Shown here: piece by piece, positions 16,911 to 23,852 of the stretch
Layout of the letters: each line of letters starts with the position of its first letter
How positions within the stretch are numbered: the stretch's first letter is position 1
DNA from: Tissierella_B sp964485455
Lineage (GTDB): Bacteria; Bacillota; Clostridia; Tissierellales; Tissierellaceae
Reading direction: 5' to 3'
Assembly: GCA_964485455.1 (NCBI GenBank)
Contig: CAZAJU010000006.1
Coordinates: 1-38,414, forward strand
DNA: 38,414 bases
Notes under the pieces: generated by a model
Told to the model about the DNA's origin: nothing
Seen by the model: the letters and a program-made list of their open reading frames with translations, nothing else
The model's database searches: none
Made by a program: the position numbers and the translations under genes

Positions 16911-17577
16911 CTTGTACCTCCCATAAGCTCATTTCTCCGAATTTTACCCTAATCTGAAGGCAATCAACTTCATCCTCAATTAGGTGAGTTGCATGGGTTG
17001 TAATAATTATTGTGGTATCATCACTTTTAAAGGATTTAAGGAGCTCTAAAATTTTTAATGAGTTTTCTTTATCTAAGTTGCCTGTAGGTTCATCTGCTAT
17101 TATAAGTTTTGGCTTCCTGCACACTGCTCTGGCTATAGAAACCCTTTGACGTTCTCCATAGGACAAATTATCTACCAAGGATTTTACCTTATGGGAAAGA
17201 CCTACTCTCTCAATAGCATCAAGAGCCAACTCCTTCATTTGAGCTTTGGTAAAATTCAAAAATCTCATTCCAATAAGTACATTATCCAGTACAGTTCTTC
17301 CGTCTAAAAGCCTAAAATCTTGAAATATAGGTCCGATTTCTCGTCTCAATTCACGAAGTTCTTTATGATTTATCTTGTTCATATCCTTATTTAAAACTCT
17401 TAAATTTCCTTCAGTAGGTGATTCCATACCCATTAAAAGTTTTAAAAAGCTTGTTTTTCCAGAACCGCTATGACCTGTAATAAATACTACTTGACCCGGT
17501 GGAATTACAAGTGATATATCCTTTAAGCCTATTGTGCCATCATGGTATTTAAGATATAGATTTTCCGCAATTATCAT
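16894..17577 (-). CDS. ftsE: Cell-division ABC transporter ATPase FtsE
   Basis: A 227-aa ABC ATPase. Walker A is GHSGSGKTS near residues 35-43, the Q loop follows, the signature is LSYGERQRVSIARA near 138-151, and Walker B is LIIADEPTGNLD near 158-169, followed by a switch His in TTHAT. The HSGSGKTSFLKLL sequence and partnership with FtsX identify FtsE. AAGGAGAAATAT precedes the ATG. It lies 10 bp after the coiled-coil partner gene and overlaps ftsX. Confidence 0.94.
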   Translation of the reverse strand: MIIAENLYLKYHDGTIGLKDISLVIPPGQVVFITGHSGSGKTSFLKLLMGMESPTEGNLRVLNKDMNKINHKELRELRREIGPIFQDFRLLDGRTVLDNVLIGMRFLNFTKAQMKELALDAIERVGLSHKVKSLVDNLSYGERQRVSIARAVCRKPKLIIADEPTGNLDKENSLKILELLKSFKSDDTTIIITTHATHLIEDEVDCLQIRVKFGEMSLWEVQDEINS

Positions 17578-17587
17578 ATATTTCTCC

Positions 17588-18694
17588 TTAAAAGATTACT
17601 GGATTTATAATCAATTCTAGCTTGTCCTCATATATAATTATATTTTTAATAGTACTTTTACCTAATAGCTTCTTAAAGTTAAACTCTAGATATCCAAAGC
17701 TAAAGAGCTCCTCCATTGCTGACTTTTCCAACTTCATATCCAGATAGCTTCCCTCTTCCATATTAAACCTTAAGGTTTGCTTGTTTTTAAGTATTTCAAG
17801 ACTTCCCGACATACGTATGCCTATTTCAGGTAGAAGAAGTTCTACATTATCCTTATTCAACCTCATGTCAATCTTTGTGGGAAATTCCTGGGATGAAAAA
17901 ATTGTACTTAATGATTTCTCCAAAATAATTCCCTTTACCCCAGATAGGCCTATATTGATATCAATGGTTTCTTCAGGCAGGTTTCCGTCCTCAATCATCT
18001 TGGTAAATTGGTTTATGGTTTCAGTAAATGTTGGTTTTATGCTCTTCCAGCTATTTTCAACCATAAATAGATACTCCTCGAATTTGCTTTTTTCTTCTTG
18101 AAGGGAAGCAAGTTTTTTTTCAAGGTCGCTTTTTAAGAATTGTTGTTTTGTTATGGCTTCCTTAAGCTCCTTTTGTCTTTCTTCAACAAATAATAAACTC
18201 TCCTGAATCTTGTTTCTATCCTCCTCAAGTTCTTCCTTAGCTTCTTCAAGCTCTTCAAGCAGTTTTTCTGTATTTCGGGATATATCCCGAAGGAAATTAA
18301 CCCTCCTAAGAAGAGTTGAAAGATTGTCAGAGCCTAGTATTAGCTCTAGATATGTAGTTGAGCCTTTCTGTTGGTAGGAGCGAAGTATATCCTCCATAAT
18401 ATCCAAATTGTTTCCATAGGAAATCTCTTTTTCAACAATCTCTAATTCTTTTTCCTGAATTTTATTTTTGAGTTCTTTTATTTGAACAGAGGTAGACTTT
18501 TCTACTTCCTCCATCTCCTTAATCCCTTGTACTAGCGTAAAAAGTTCTTCCAAAATCTCTTTCTCTTCCCTTGATAGCTCTTCTAGTTTTTTTTGTTCAT
18601 CACTTGAGCTATTAACTGGTAGAGTAGCATTTAATCCTAGGCTTAGGGAGAACAATATAGTCAATACAAGGAGTATACTGATTAATCTTTTCAT
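17588..18694 (-). CDS. Secreted coiled-coil protein, EnvC/PcsB-like N-terminal region, putative FtsEX partner
   Basis: A 368-aa exported protein. A signal peptide covers residues 1-23 (LISILLVLTILFSLSLGLNA). A long charged coiled coil runs from about 30 to 215, with YLELILGSDNLSTLLRRVNFLRDI, a segment typical of the EnvC/PcsB/CwlO coiled-coil domain that docks to FtsX. The remaining 150 residues alternate hydrophobic and polar like beta strands and show no NlpC/P60, CHAP or LytM catalytic motif. I chose ATG 18694 because GGAGG lies just upstream; ATG 18706 would include the ribosome site. First in the ftsEX operon, it should regulate wall hydrolysis indirectly. Confidence 0.8.
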   Translation of the reverse strand: MKRLISILLVLTILFSLSLGLNATLPVNSSSDEQKKLEELSREEKEILEELFTLVQGIKEMEEVEKSTSVQIKELKNKIQEKELEIVEKEISYGNNLDIMEDILRSYQQKGSTTYLELILGSDNLSTLLRRVNFLRDISRNTEKLLEELEEAKEELEEDRNKIQESLLFVEERQKELKEAITKQQFLKSDLEKKLASLQEEKSKFEEYLFMVENSWKSIKPTFTETINQFTKMIEDGNLPEETIDINIGLSGVKGIILEKSLSTIFSSQEFPTKIDMRLNKDNVELLLPEIGIRMSGSLEILKNKQTLRFNMEEGSYLDMKLEKSAMEELFSFGYLEFNFKKLLGKSTIKNIIIYEDKLELIINPVIF

Positions 18695-18734
18695 AAAGAC
18701 CTCCATTACATGCTTTTGGGCAAATCATATTACA

Positions 18735-18743
18735 ATTATATCA
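18735..18743 (-). promoter_or_regulatory. Extended -10 promoter of the ftsEX operon
   Basis: On the minus strand TGATATAAT forms an extended -10 (TGnTATAAT) about 40 bp before the coiled-coil gene. No good -35 hexamer is visible. It overlaps the -35 of the opposing dpaA promoter. Confidence 0.5.
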
Positions 18744-18769
18744 CTTTTAACCGTGTTGCACATAAGATA
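18743..18769 (+). promoter_or_regulatory. Sigma-K-like promoter of dpaAB
   Basis: AC at 18743-18744, a 16-nt spacer and CATAAGATA at 18761-18769, matching the Bacillus sigma-K pattern AC-N16/17-CATAnnnTA. The predicted start lies about 28 nt before the dpaA ATG. Known biology agrees: spoVFAB is mother-cell expressed under sigma-K in B. subtilis. Confidence 0.65.
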
Positions 18770-18803
18770 TATTATCTTGAGATTGTTAACGAGGAGGGAT
18801 TGT

Positions 18804-19685
18804 ATGGACATTATGAAGATTTCTATACTTGGTGGTGATATGCGAAATGTAGAGCTTGCAAACCTACTAAAGGATGACGGTCACGAAGTTGTGATCTATG
18901 GTTTTGATAAACTTGAACTATTTCATACTCAACCTAAAAAATTACATGAGTCTATAGTGGATAGAGATTTGATAATAGGACCCTTGCCATTCTCTGAGGA
19001 TTATGAGCATTTTAATACACCTTTTTTTTCAGGGAAGATAAAGATAGAAGATGTATTAGAAATATTAAATAAAAAGCAAATTTTAACTGCGGGGAAGATT
19101 GCAAAAGGATTTAAAGATATGGGAGAGAAGCTTGGGATTAAGCTAGTGGATTATTTTTCTAGAGAGGAAATGCAAGCCTTAAATGCTGTTCCTACAGCTG
19201 AGGGAGCTATACAAGTGGCTATGGAGGAGATGAGAACTACGATCCATGGTTCTAATGTAATAGTGCTTGGATATGGGAGGATTGGAACCTCCTTGTCTAG
19301 AATGCTTCATGGAATAGGTGCAAATCTATACGTTGAAGCTAGAGATTATGGAGATTTAGCTTGGATTAAGAATAATGGCTATAAACCTGTTCACCTTAAA
19401 GAATTACCCCATTATCTTTCCAAAATGGATGTAGTATTTAATACCGTACCTAGTATTATTTTAAACGAGGAACTATTAGAGAAGATAAAAAAAGATGCAT
19501 TGATTATAGAATTAGCCTCAAAGCCTGGAGGCATTAATTTAGAAGCTGCTAAGGATATTGGGCTTAAGGTTGTAAGTGCAATGGGACTTCCCGGCAAGGT
19601 AGCACCAGTTTCAGCTGCAGCTGCTATCAGGGATACTGTTTATAATATTATGGAGGAAGTGGGGTATAGCTATGGATCTAAGTAG
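18804..19685 (+). CDS. dpaA: Dipicolinate synthase subunit A
   Basis: A 293-aa NAD(P)-dependent dehydrogenase-like subunit of dipicolinate synthase (SpoVFA). It oxidises the DapA product to dipicolinic acid in the sporulating mother cell. The N-terminal domain begins MKISILGGDMRNVELANLL. A Rossmann nucleotide site, VIVLGYGRIGTSLSRML, lies near residues 152-168, and the C-terminal part has the family's SKPGGINLEAAKDIGLKVVSAMGLPGKVAP block. I chose ATG 18804, preceded by GAGGAGGG; an upstream in-frame ATG at 18753 would lie in the promoter. It overlaps dpaB by 14 bp. Confidence 0.94.
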   Translation: MDIMKISILGGDMRNVELANLLKDDGHEVVIYGFDKLELFHTQPKKLHESIVDRDLIIGPLPFSEDYEHFNTPFFSGKIKIEDVLEILNKKQILTAGKIAKGFKDMGEKLGIKLVDYFSREEMQALNAVPTAEGAIQVAMEEMRTTIHGSNVIVLGYGRIGTSLSRMLHGIGANLYVEARDYGDLAWIKNNGYKPVHLKELPHYLSKMDVVFNTVPSIILNEELLEKIKKDALIIELASKPGGINLEAAKDIGLKVVSAMGLPGKVAPVSAAAAIRDTVYNIMEEVGYSYGSK

Positions 19686-20250
19686 ACTTAAAATAGGTAT
19701 TGCATTGACAGGCTCATCCTGTAATTTTAGCAAGGTGTTTCCTGAGATAGAGAAGCTTAAACTAAAAGGAGCTGATCTATATCCAATAATTTCAGCAGCA
19801 GTGGATACATTTGATACTAGATTTGGAACAGCTGAAGAATGGAAGGAAAAGCTAAAGAAAATCACAGGTAAAGAGCTAATCACAACAATAGTTGATGCTG
19901 AACCAGTTGGACCGAAGTTGAATCTAGATATTATGGTGGTAGCACCTTGTACTGGAAATACTCTAGCAAAGCTTGCAAATGCAGTAACAGATACTTCAGT
20001 TACCATGGCTTGCAAGGCACATCTTAGAAATGAAAGACCGTTGGTATTGGCATTAGCAACAAATGATGCTCTAGGTGGAAATGCCAAGAATATAGGAATG
20101 CTTTTAAATATAAAGAACATATACTTTGTGCCTTTTAAGCAGGATGACCCAATAAATAAGCCAAAGTCCATGATAGCTAAATTTGAAATGTTGGAGGATA
20201 CCATAGAAGCTGCTCTAAATGGTAAACAACTTCAGCCATTAATCTTGTAG
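19672..20250 (+). CDS. dpaB: Dipicolinate synthase subunit B
   Basis: A 192-aa flavoprotein-like subunit (SpoVFB) that forms dipicolinate synthase with DpaA. Markers are IGIALTGSSCNFSKVFPEIEKL at the N terminus, the VVAPCTGNTLAKLANAVTD block near residues 93-111, and the ALATNDALGGNAKNIGMLL segment. These are the family's flavin mononucleotide-like fold motifs. The start lies inside dpaA with AGGAAGTGGGG upstream. Its presence marks the organism as a spore former using the classical dipicolinate route instead of the EtfA route of Clostridium cluster I. Confidence 0.94.
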   Translation: MDLSRLKIGIALTGSSCNFSKVFPEIEKLKLKGADLYPIISAAVDTFDTRFGTAEEWKEKLKKITGKELITTIVDAEPVGPKLNLDIMVVAPCTGNTLAKLANAVTDTSVTMACKAHLRNERPLVLALATNDALGGNAKNIGMLLNIKNIYFVPFKQDDPINKPKSMIAKFEMLEDTIEAALNGKQLQPLIL

Positions 20251-20256
20251 TCATAT

Positions 20257-20307
20257 AAATCACTGGAGATGGAATACAATAAATAAAATCCATCTTCAGT
20301 GATTTTT
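20257..20307 (+). terminator. Intrinsic terminator of dpaAB
   Basis: Arms 20257-20273 and 20289-20305 form a 17-bp stem with one wobble pair, a 15-nt loop and a T5 tail. Confidence 0.88.
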
Positions 20308-20350
20308 ACTTATATCACTTTAGATTGATAAAATAAATTTTGGATAAATT

Positions 20351-20389
20351 AAAAAAGTTGTTGCTTTTTTCAAATTATCAGACTATAAT
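20351..20389 (+). promoter_or_regulatory. Sigma-A promoter of argF with inverted repeat over the -35
   Basis: TTGCTT at 20361-20366, a 17-nt spacer and TATAAT at 20384-20389. An AAAAAAG/CTTTTTT inverted repeat (20351-20370) covers the -35. Transcription would start near 20396, giving a 185-nt leader. I see no ArgR-type box. The leader opens with a small CATCA/TGATG hairpin (20414-20428). Confidence 0.75.
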
Positions 20390-20440
20390 GATGAAAAGCA
20401 AAAATAATATTTCCATCATTTAGTGATGCTAAATATTTAA

Positions 20441-20582
20441 GAAGGAGGTCTTAATCTTGCTAATTATAAAAATTAACAAGAGCCAATGGAAGTCTAATTC
20501 AGGCAGTAAGAATAAGATTTCCGATGGTCGAAGGAGTTCCTCACTATTATAGATTTTAAAATAATAGGAGGAATGAAAAGTG
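20441..20582 (+). promoter_or_regulatory. Arginine-gene leader, copy 1: putative translational attenuator or riboswitch of argF
   Basis: This leader is homologous to one at 22801-22962. In order it holds a strong ribosome site AAGGAGGT, a 31-codon leader ORF, hairpin A (20455-20459 with 20477-20481, plus 20461-20465 with 20471-20475), hairpin B (20488-20494 with 20516-20522, one wobble) and hairpin C. Hairpin C pairs 20537-20550 with 20561-20573, 13 bp with A20543 bulged, and buries AGGAGG at 20566-20571, the ribosome site of argF. No T tract follows, so control would be translational. The Arg codons CGA and AGG (20529-20534) lie 2 nt before hairpin C. A ribosome stalled there would cover its 5' arm and free the argF site. 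Sensing of arginine is inference. Confidence 0.78.
20457..20552 (+). CDS. Leader peptide upstream of argF, 31 aa
   Basis: A short ORF starting with TTG, 7 nt after AAGGAGGT. It ends with TAG 27 bp before argF. Its product shares 17 of 31 residues with the leader peptide at 22817, at identical length and without gaps: NKSQWKS at 7-13, NKIS at 19-22 and GRR at 24-26. The start codon sits in the 5' arm of hairpin A. Codons 10, 12 and 13 differ only silently between copies. Some conserved codons are also explained by RNA pairing, so translation is likely but not certain. If translated, it would act in cis through ribosome position. Confidence 0.6.
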   Translation: MLIIKINKSQWKSNSGSKNKISDGRRSSSLL

Positions 20583-21545
20583 GCAATAGCAAAAGTAAAT
20601 ATTGAAGTACCAAAAGCAACACAACTAAAGGGTAAGGATTTTATATCTCTACATGATTATTCATCAGAAGAAATAAAGTATATCCTAAACTTTGCACATG
20701 ATCTTAAAGCAAAGCAAAAGAAAGGGCAACCTCATCACCTTTTAAAGGGAAAGACTTTGGGCATGATATTTCAAAAGAGCTCAACTAGAACAAGAGTATC
20801 CTTTGAAGTAGGAATGTATCAATTGGGAGGAAGTGCTCTATTTCTATCCTCTAACGATTTACAGATTGGCAGAGGAGAACCCATAAAAGACACAGCTAGA
20901 GTATTATCTAGATACGTGGATGGTATAATGATTAGAACCTATTCACATGATGATGTTCTAGAACTAGCGAAATATGCTGATGTTCCAGTAATAAATGCAC
21001 TAACCGACCTTCTGCATCCTTGTCAAGTACTTGCTGATCTGATGACTATTGAAGAGCATCATGGCAAGCTTAAAGGAGAAAAACTCACATATATAGGTGA
21101 TGGAAACAATATGGCACATTCACTTATGTTTGGAGGGGCAAAAACAGGCATGCATGTTGTTATAGCCTCACCAGAAGGCTATCAACCAAATCCAGAGATA
21201 GTAAAGCTTGCTAATGAAGATGCTAAGCTTACTGGAGGATCTATTACAGTAACAACAGATATTAAAGAAGCAGCTAAGGATGCTAATATACTCTATACAG
21301 ATGTATGGGCAAGTATGGGCCAAGAAAATGAGGCAAAAGAACGAATTAAACATTTTAAATCATATCAAATAAATTCTGAGCTATTAAATATTGCTCATAA
21401 GAACTGTCTAGTAATGCATTGTCTTCCAGCTCATAGAGGTGAGGAAATCACCGAGGAAGTACTAGAGGGACCTAATTCCGTAGTATTTGATGAGGCTGAA
21501 AACCGATTACATGCACAGAAGGCCATTATGGCATTGACTATGTAA
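20580..21545 (+). CDS. argF: Ornithine carbamoyltransferase
   Basis: This 321-aa enzyme makes citrulline from ornithine and carbamoyl phosphate. The carbamoyl-phosphate motif SSTRTRVSFE is near residues 63-72, HPCQVLADLM near 142, and the ornithine-binding signature HCLPAHRGEEIT near 281. It is full length. It starts at GTG 20580, 8 nt after AGGAGG, and that ribosome site is buried in hairpin C of the leader. argG follows after 36 bp, so an anabolic role is more likely than catabolic arcB. No argH is in the window. Confidence 0.94.
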   Translation: MAIAKVNIEVPKATQLKGKDFISLHDYSSEEIKYILNFAHDLKAKQKKGQPHHLLKGKTLGMIFQKSSTRTRVSFEVGMYQLGGSALFLSSNDLQIGRGEPIKDTARVLSRYVDGIMIRTYSHDDVLELAKYADVPVINALTDLLHPCQVLADLMTIEEHHGKLKGEKLTYIGDGNNMAHSLMFGGAKTGMHVVIASPEGYQPNPEIVKLANEDAKLTGGSITVTTDIKEAAKDANILYTDVWASMGQENEAKERIKHFKSYQINSELLNIAHKNCLVMHCLPAHRGEEITEEVLEGPNSVVFDEAENRLHAQKAIMALTM

Positions 21546-21581
21546 ATGTTTATAGAAAAAAGATTAGGAGGATATATTTAG

Positions 21582-22778
21582 ATGAAAAAAGTTGTGTTAG
21601 CGTACTCTGGGGGATTAGATACATCAGTAATTATTCCTTGGTTAAAAGAAAATTATGGTTATGAAGTAATTGCAGTAGCAGGCTATGTAGGTCAAGGCGA
21701 TGATATGGAGGCTGTAAAGAAAAAAGCCATCAAGTCAGGTGCTAGCAAGATCTATGTAGAGGACATAAGAGAAGAATTCCTAACTGAATATGTATGGCCA
21801 GGATTAAAGGCTGGATGTATATATGAGCACAAGTACTTATTAGGTACTGCATTTGCAAGACCTGTTATAGCAAAAAGATTAGTAGAAATTGCACTTCAGG
21901 AAGGGGCAGAGGCAATCTGTCATGGTTGTACTGGTAAGGGAAATGACCAGGTTCGTTTTGAGCTTACAATAAAGGCTCTTGCGCCTGAGATGAAGATTAT
22001 TGCACCATGGAGAATCTGGGATATTAAATCCAGAGAGGATGCAATAGAGTATGCTGAAAAAAGAGGCATAGAGATTCCTGTAACTAAGGAGCGCCCATAT
22101 AGTATGGATGGAAACCTATGGCACCTAAGCCATGAAGGTGGAGATCTAGAACTTCCATGGAACGAGCCTAAGGAACACCTTTATTTGGTAATTACTCCAC
22201 CAGAAAAAGCACCTGATACCCCAACCTATGTTGAAATAGATTTTGAAAAGGGAATACCTGTAGCAGTAAATGGTGAAAAATTAGGAGCAATTGAGCTTCT
22301 TGAAAAGTTAAATGCCCTAGGAGCTGCCAACGGTGTAGGTATTGATGATATAGTTGAAAATAGACTAGTAGGAATGAAATCCAGAGGAGTATATGAAACT
22401 CCAGGTGGAACAATTCTATTTAAAGCTCACCAAGAGCTAGAGTACTTAACTCTTGATCGTCAGACAATGCATTATAAGGAGCTAATAGCTTCAAAATATG
22501 CAGAGCTAGTATATGATGGAATGTGGTTTACTACCATAAGAGAAGCTTTAGCAGCTTTCGTGGATGTAACACAAGAAACATGTACTGGAACAGTAAGAAT
22601 GAAGCTTTATAAGGGAAATTGTACAGTTGCAGGAACTAAGTCTCCATATTCATTATATAGTGAAGATTTAGCAACATTTGGAGAAAGTGACTACAACCAA
22701 AAGGATTCAGAAGGCTTTATCAATCTATTTGGACTACCTTTAAAGACTAAAGCTATTATGCAAAAGTTAAACAAGTAA
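21582..22778 (+). CDS. argG: Argininosuccinate synthase
   Basis: A 398-aa enzyme that joins citrulline and aspartate using ATP. The PP-loop is AYSGGLDTSVI at the N terminus, followed by the citrulline/aspartate-binding CHGCTGKGNDQVRFE near residues 114-128 and the ERPYSMDGNLWHLSHEGGDLE segment near 169-189. It is complete and of normal length. AGGAGG precedes the ATG. It is the second gene after argF; the short spacer between them lacks a copy of the leader. The second leader copy lies between argG and the solute-binding protein gene. Confidence 0.95.
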   Translation: MKKVVLAYSGGLDTSVIIPWLKENYGYEVIAVAGYVGQGDDMEAVKKKAIKSGASKIYVEDIREEFLTEYVWPGLKAGCIYEHKYLLGTAFARPVIAKRLVEIALQEGAEAICHGCTGKGNDQVRFELTIKALAPEMKIIAPWRIWDIKSREDAIEYAEKRGIEIPVTKERPYSMDGNLWHLSHEGGDLELPWNEPKEHLYLVITPPEKAPDTPTYVEIDFEKGIPVAVNGEKLGAIELLEKLNALGAANGVGIDDIVENRLVGMKSRGVYETPGGTILFKAHQELEYLTLDRQTMHYKELIASKYAELVYDGMWFTTIREALAAFVDVTQETCTGTVRMKLYKGNCTVAGTKSPYSLYSEDLATFGESDYNQKDSEGFINLFGLPLKTKAIMQKLNK

Positions 22779-22800
22779 TTAAAAATATAGTAAGTCTATT

Positions 22801-22962
22801 AAAGGAGGTCTTAATCTTGCTAAATAATGCATTTAACAAGAGCCAGTGGAAATCAAAATTCTGCATTGAGAATAAGATTTCCAAGGGTCGAAGGTGTTCC
22901 TTACTATTTTAGGTGAAAATTAATTAAAAAATTAACTAAAAAAATAGGAGGAATATAAAATG
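22801..22962 (+). promoter_or_regulatory. Arginine-gene leader, copy 2: putative translational attenuator or riboswitch of the solute-binding protein gene
   Basis: This is the homologue of the argF leader, about 23 bp after argG. Hairpin A pairs 22815-22819 with 22837-22841 and 22821-22825 with 22831-22835. Hairpin B pairs 22848-22854 with 22876-22882, with an inner ATTCT/AGAAT stem. Hairpin C pairs 22897-22910 with 22941-22953, 13 bp with A22903 bulged at the same place, and buries the AGGAGG at 22946-22951. Against copy 1, one pair in hairpin A changes T-A to A-T, one in hairpin C changes A-T to T-A, and C-G becomes T-G. I see no clear promoter or terminator here, so it may act inside an arg operon transcript at the level of translation. 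Confidence 0.78.
22817..22912 (+). CDS. Leader peptide upstream of the solute-binding protein gene, 31 aa
   Basis: This TTG-initiated ORF follows AAAGGAGGT at the same spacing as the argF leader peptide and has exactly the same length. It carries NKSQWKS, NKIS and GRR at the same positions, with a C-terminal CSLLF. The variable residues 3-6 and 14-18 lie in loops or in pairing positions of hairpins A and B. The tandem Arg codons CGA-AGG are at 22889-22894, 2 nt before the hairpin that buries the downstream ribosome site. Function is inferred from this geometry. Confidence 0.6.
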   Translation: MLNNAFNKSQWKSKFCIENKISKGRRCSLLF

Positions 22963-23817
22963 ATAAAGAAAATATTAGTAGTATTGTTAGTAGTATCTAT
23001 GATGATTACACTTGGTGCATGTGCAAAGGGAGGAACCACTACAGAGGAGAAAGCTCCAGCAGCAGAAACACCAGCTGCAGAAGCGCCTGCTGAAGGTGGT
23101 AAAATAGCTCAGATTAAAGAAAAAGGCAAGATAGTTCTTGGAACAGCTGCTGGTTATCCACCATTTGAATTCCATAAAATTATAGACGGAAAAGACCAAA
23201 TTGTTGGAGTAGATATAGAAATCGCTAAGAGAATCGCACAAGAATTAGGGGTAGAACTTGAGATAGTTGATATGGAGTTTAAAGGAGTAATCCCAGCCCT
23301 AGTTACAGATGATATAGATATGATTATCGCTGGAATGGTAGCAACTGAAGAAAGATCAAAGGTAGTAGATTTCTCCATTCCATATTATCAAGCAAAGCAA
23401 AAGCTTGTTGTTAAAGCAGAAGACAAGGACAAATATAAGAGTTTTGAAGATTTAGATGTTGCGGGTTTAAAGGTTGGAGTTCAAAAGGCAACCACTCAGG
23501 AAGCATTAGCTAATGAGACATTTAAAAACGCAGAAGTAGTAGCTATTGCTAAATTGCCTGATGTTGTTTTGGAATTAAAAAATGGCAAGATAAATGGCAC
23601 AATTATTGCAGAGCCTGTAGCAATGGCTTATGTTAAACAAAATCCAGACCTTTTCATAGCTGAAACTGATCTAGGTCTAGAGCCTGGTATTAACATAGCT
23701 GTTAACAAAGGAAATACTGACTTAGTTGATTTCATTAATGAACTTGTTGAAGATATGAAATCAAAAGGTGAAATTGAACAATTCTTAATTGATGCAACTG
23801 CTTTAGCAGAACAATAG
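22960..23817 (+). CDS. Family 3 amino-acid ABC transporter solute-binding lipoprotein
   Basis: A 285-aa lipoprotein with a signal peptide and lipobox LGAC (Cys near residue 21), then an Ala/Glu/Pro-rich linker to residue 48. The binding domain shows the family 3 pattern: GTAAGYPPFEF, GVDIEIAKRIAQELG, GVIPALVTDDIDMIIAGM, TEERSKVVDFSIPYY and GLKVGVQKATTQE. The APLV-type basic or polar amino-acid binders look like this. No permease or ATPase gene is adjacent, so its transporter is elsewhere. The leader shared with argF suggests arginine, ornithine or citrulline as ligand (inference). Confidence 0.9.
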   Translation: MIKKILVVLLVVSMMITLGACAKGGTTTEEKAPAAETPAAEAPAEGGKIAQIKEKGKIVLGTAAGYPPFEFHKIIDGKDQIVGVDIEIAKRIAQELGVELEIVDMEFKGVIPALVTDDIDMIIAGMVATEERSKVVDFSIPYYQAKQKLVVKAEDKDKYKSFEDLDVAGLKVGVQKATTQEALANETFKNAEVVAIAKLPDVVLELKNGKINGTIIAEPVAMAYVKQNPDLFIAETDLGLEPGINIAVNKGNTDLVDFINELVEDMKSKGEIEQFLIDATALAEQ

Positions 23818-23826
23818 ACTAAAATA

Positions 23827-23852
23827 CCCCTGGTTATCCAGGGGCTTTTAAT
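23827..23852. terminator. Terminator between converging genes
   Basis: CCCCTGG pairs with CCAGGGG around TTAT, followed by CTTTTAATTT. It ends the solute-binding protein transcript and overlaps the end of the minus-strand aspartokinase gene. Confidence 0.85.

Noticed and set aside
20340..20440. ArgR operator near the argF promoter
   Set aside because: I could not find a convincing ARG-box palindrome; the only symmetry is the low-complexity A/T repeat over the -35.
20396..20582. T-box, lysine, glycine, glutamine or guanidine riboswitch before argF
   Set aside because: None of the hallmark sequences (such as the T-box AGGGTGGNACCGCG) is present, and there is no terminator hairpin with a T tract.
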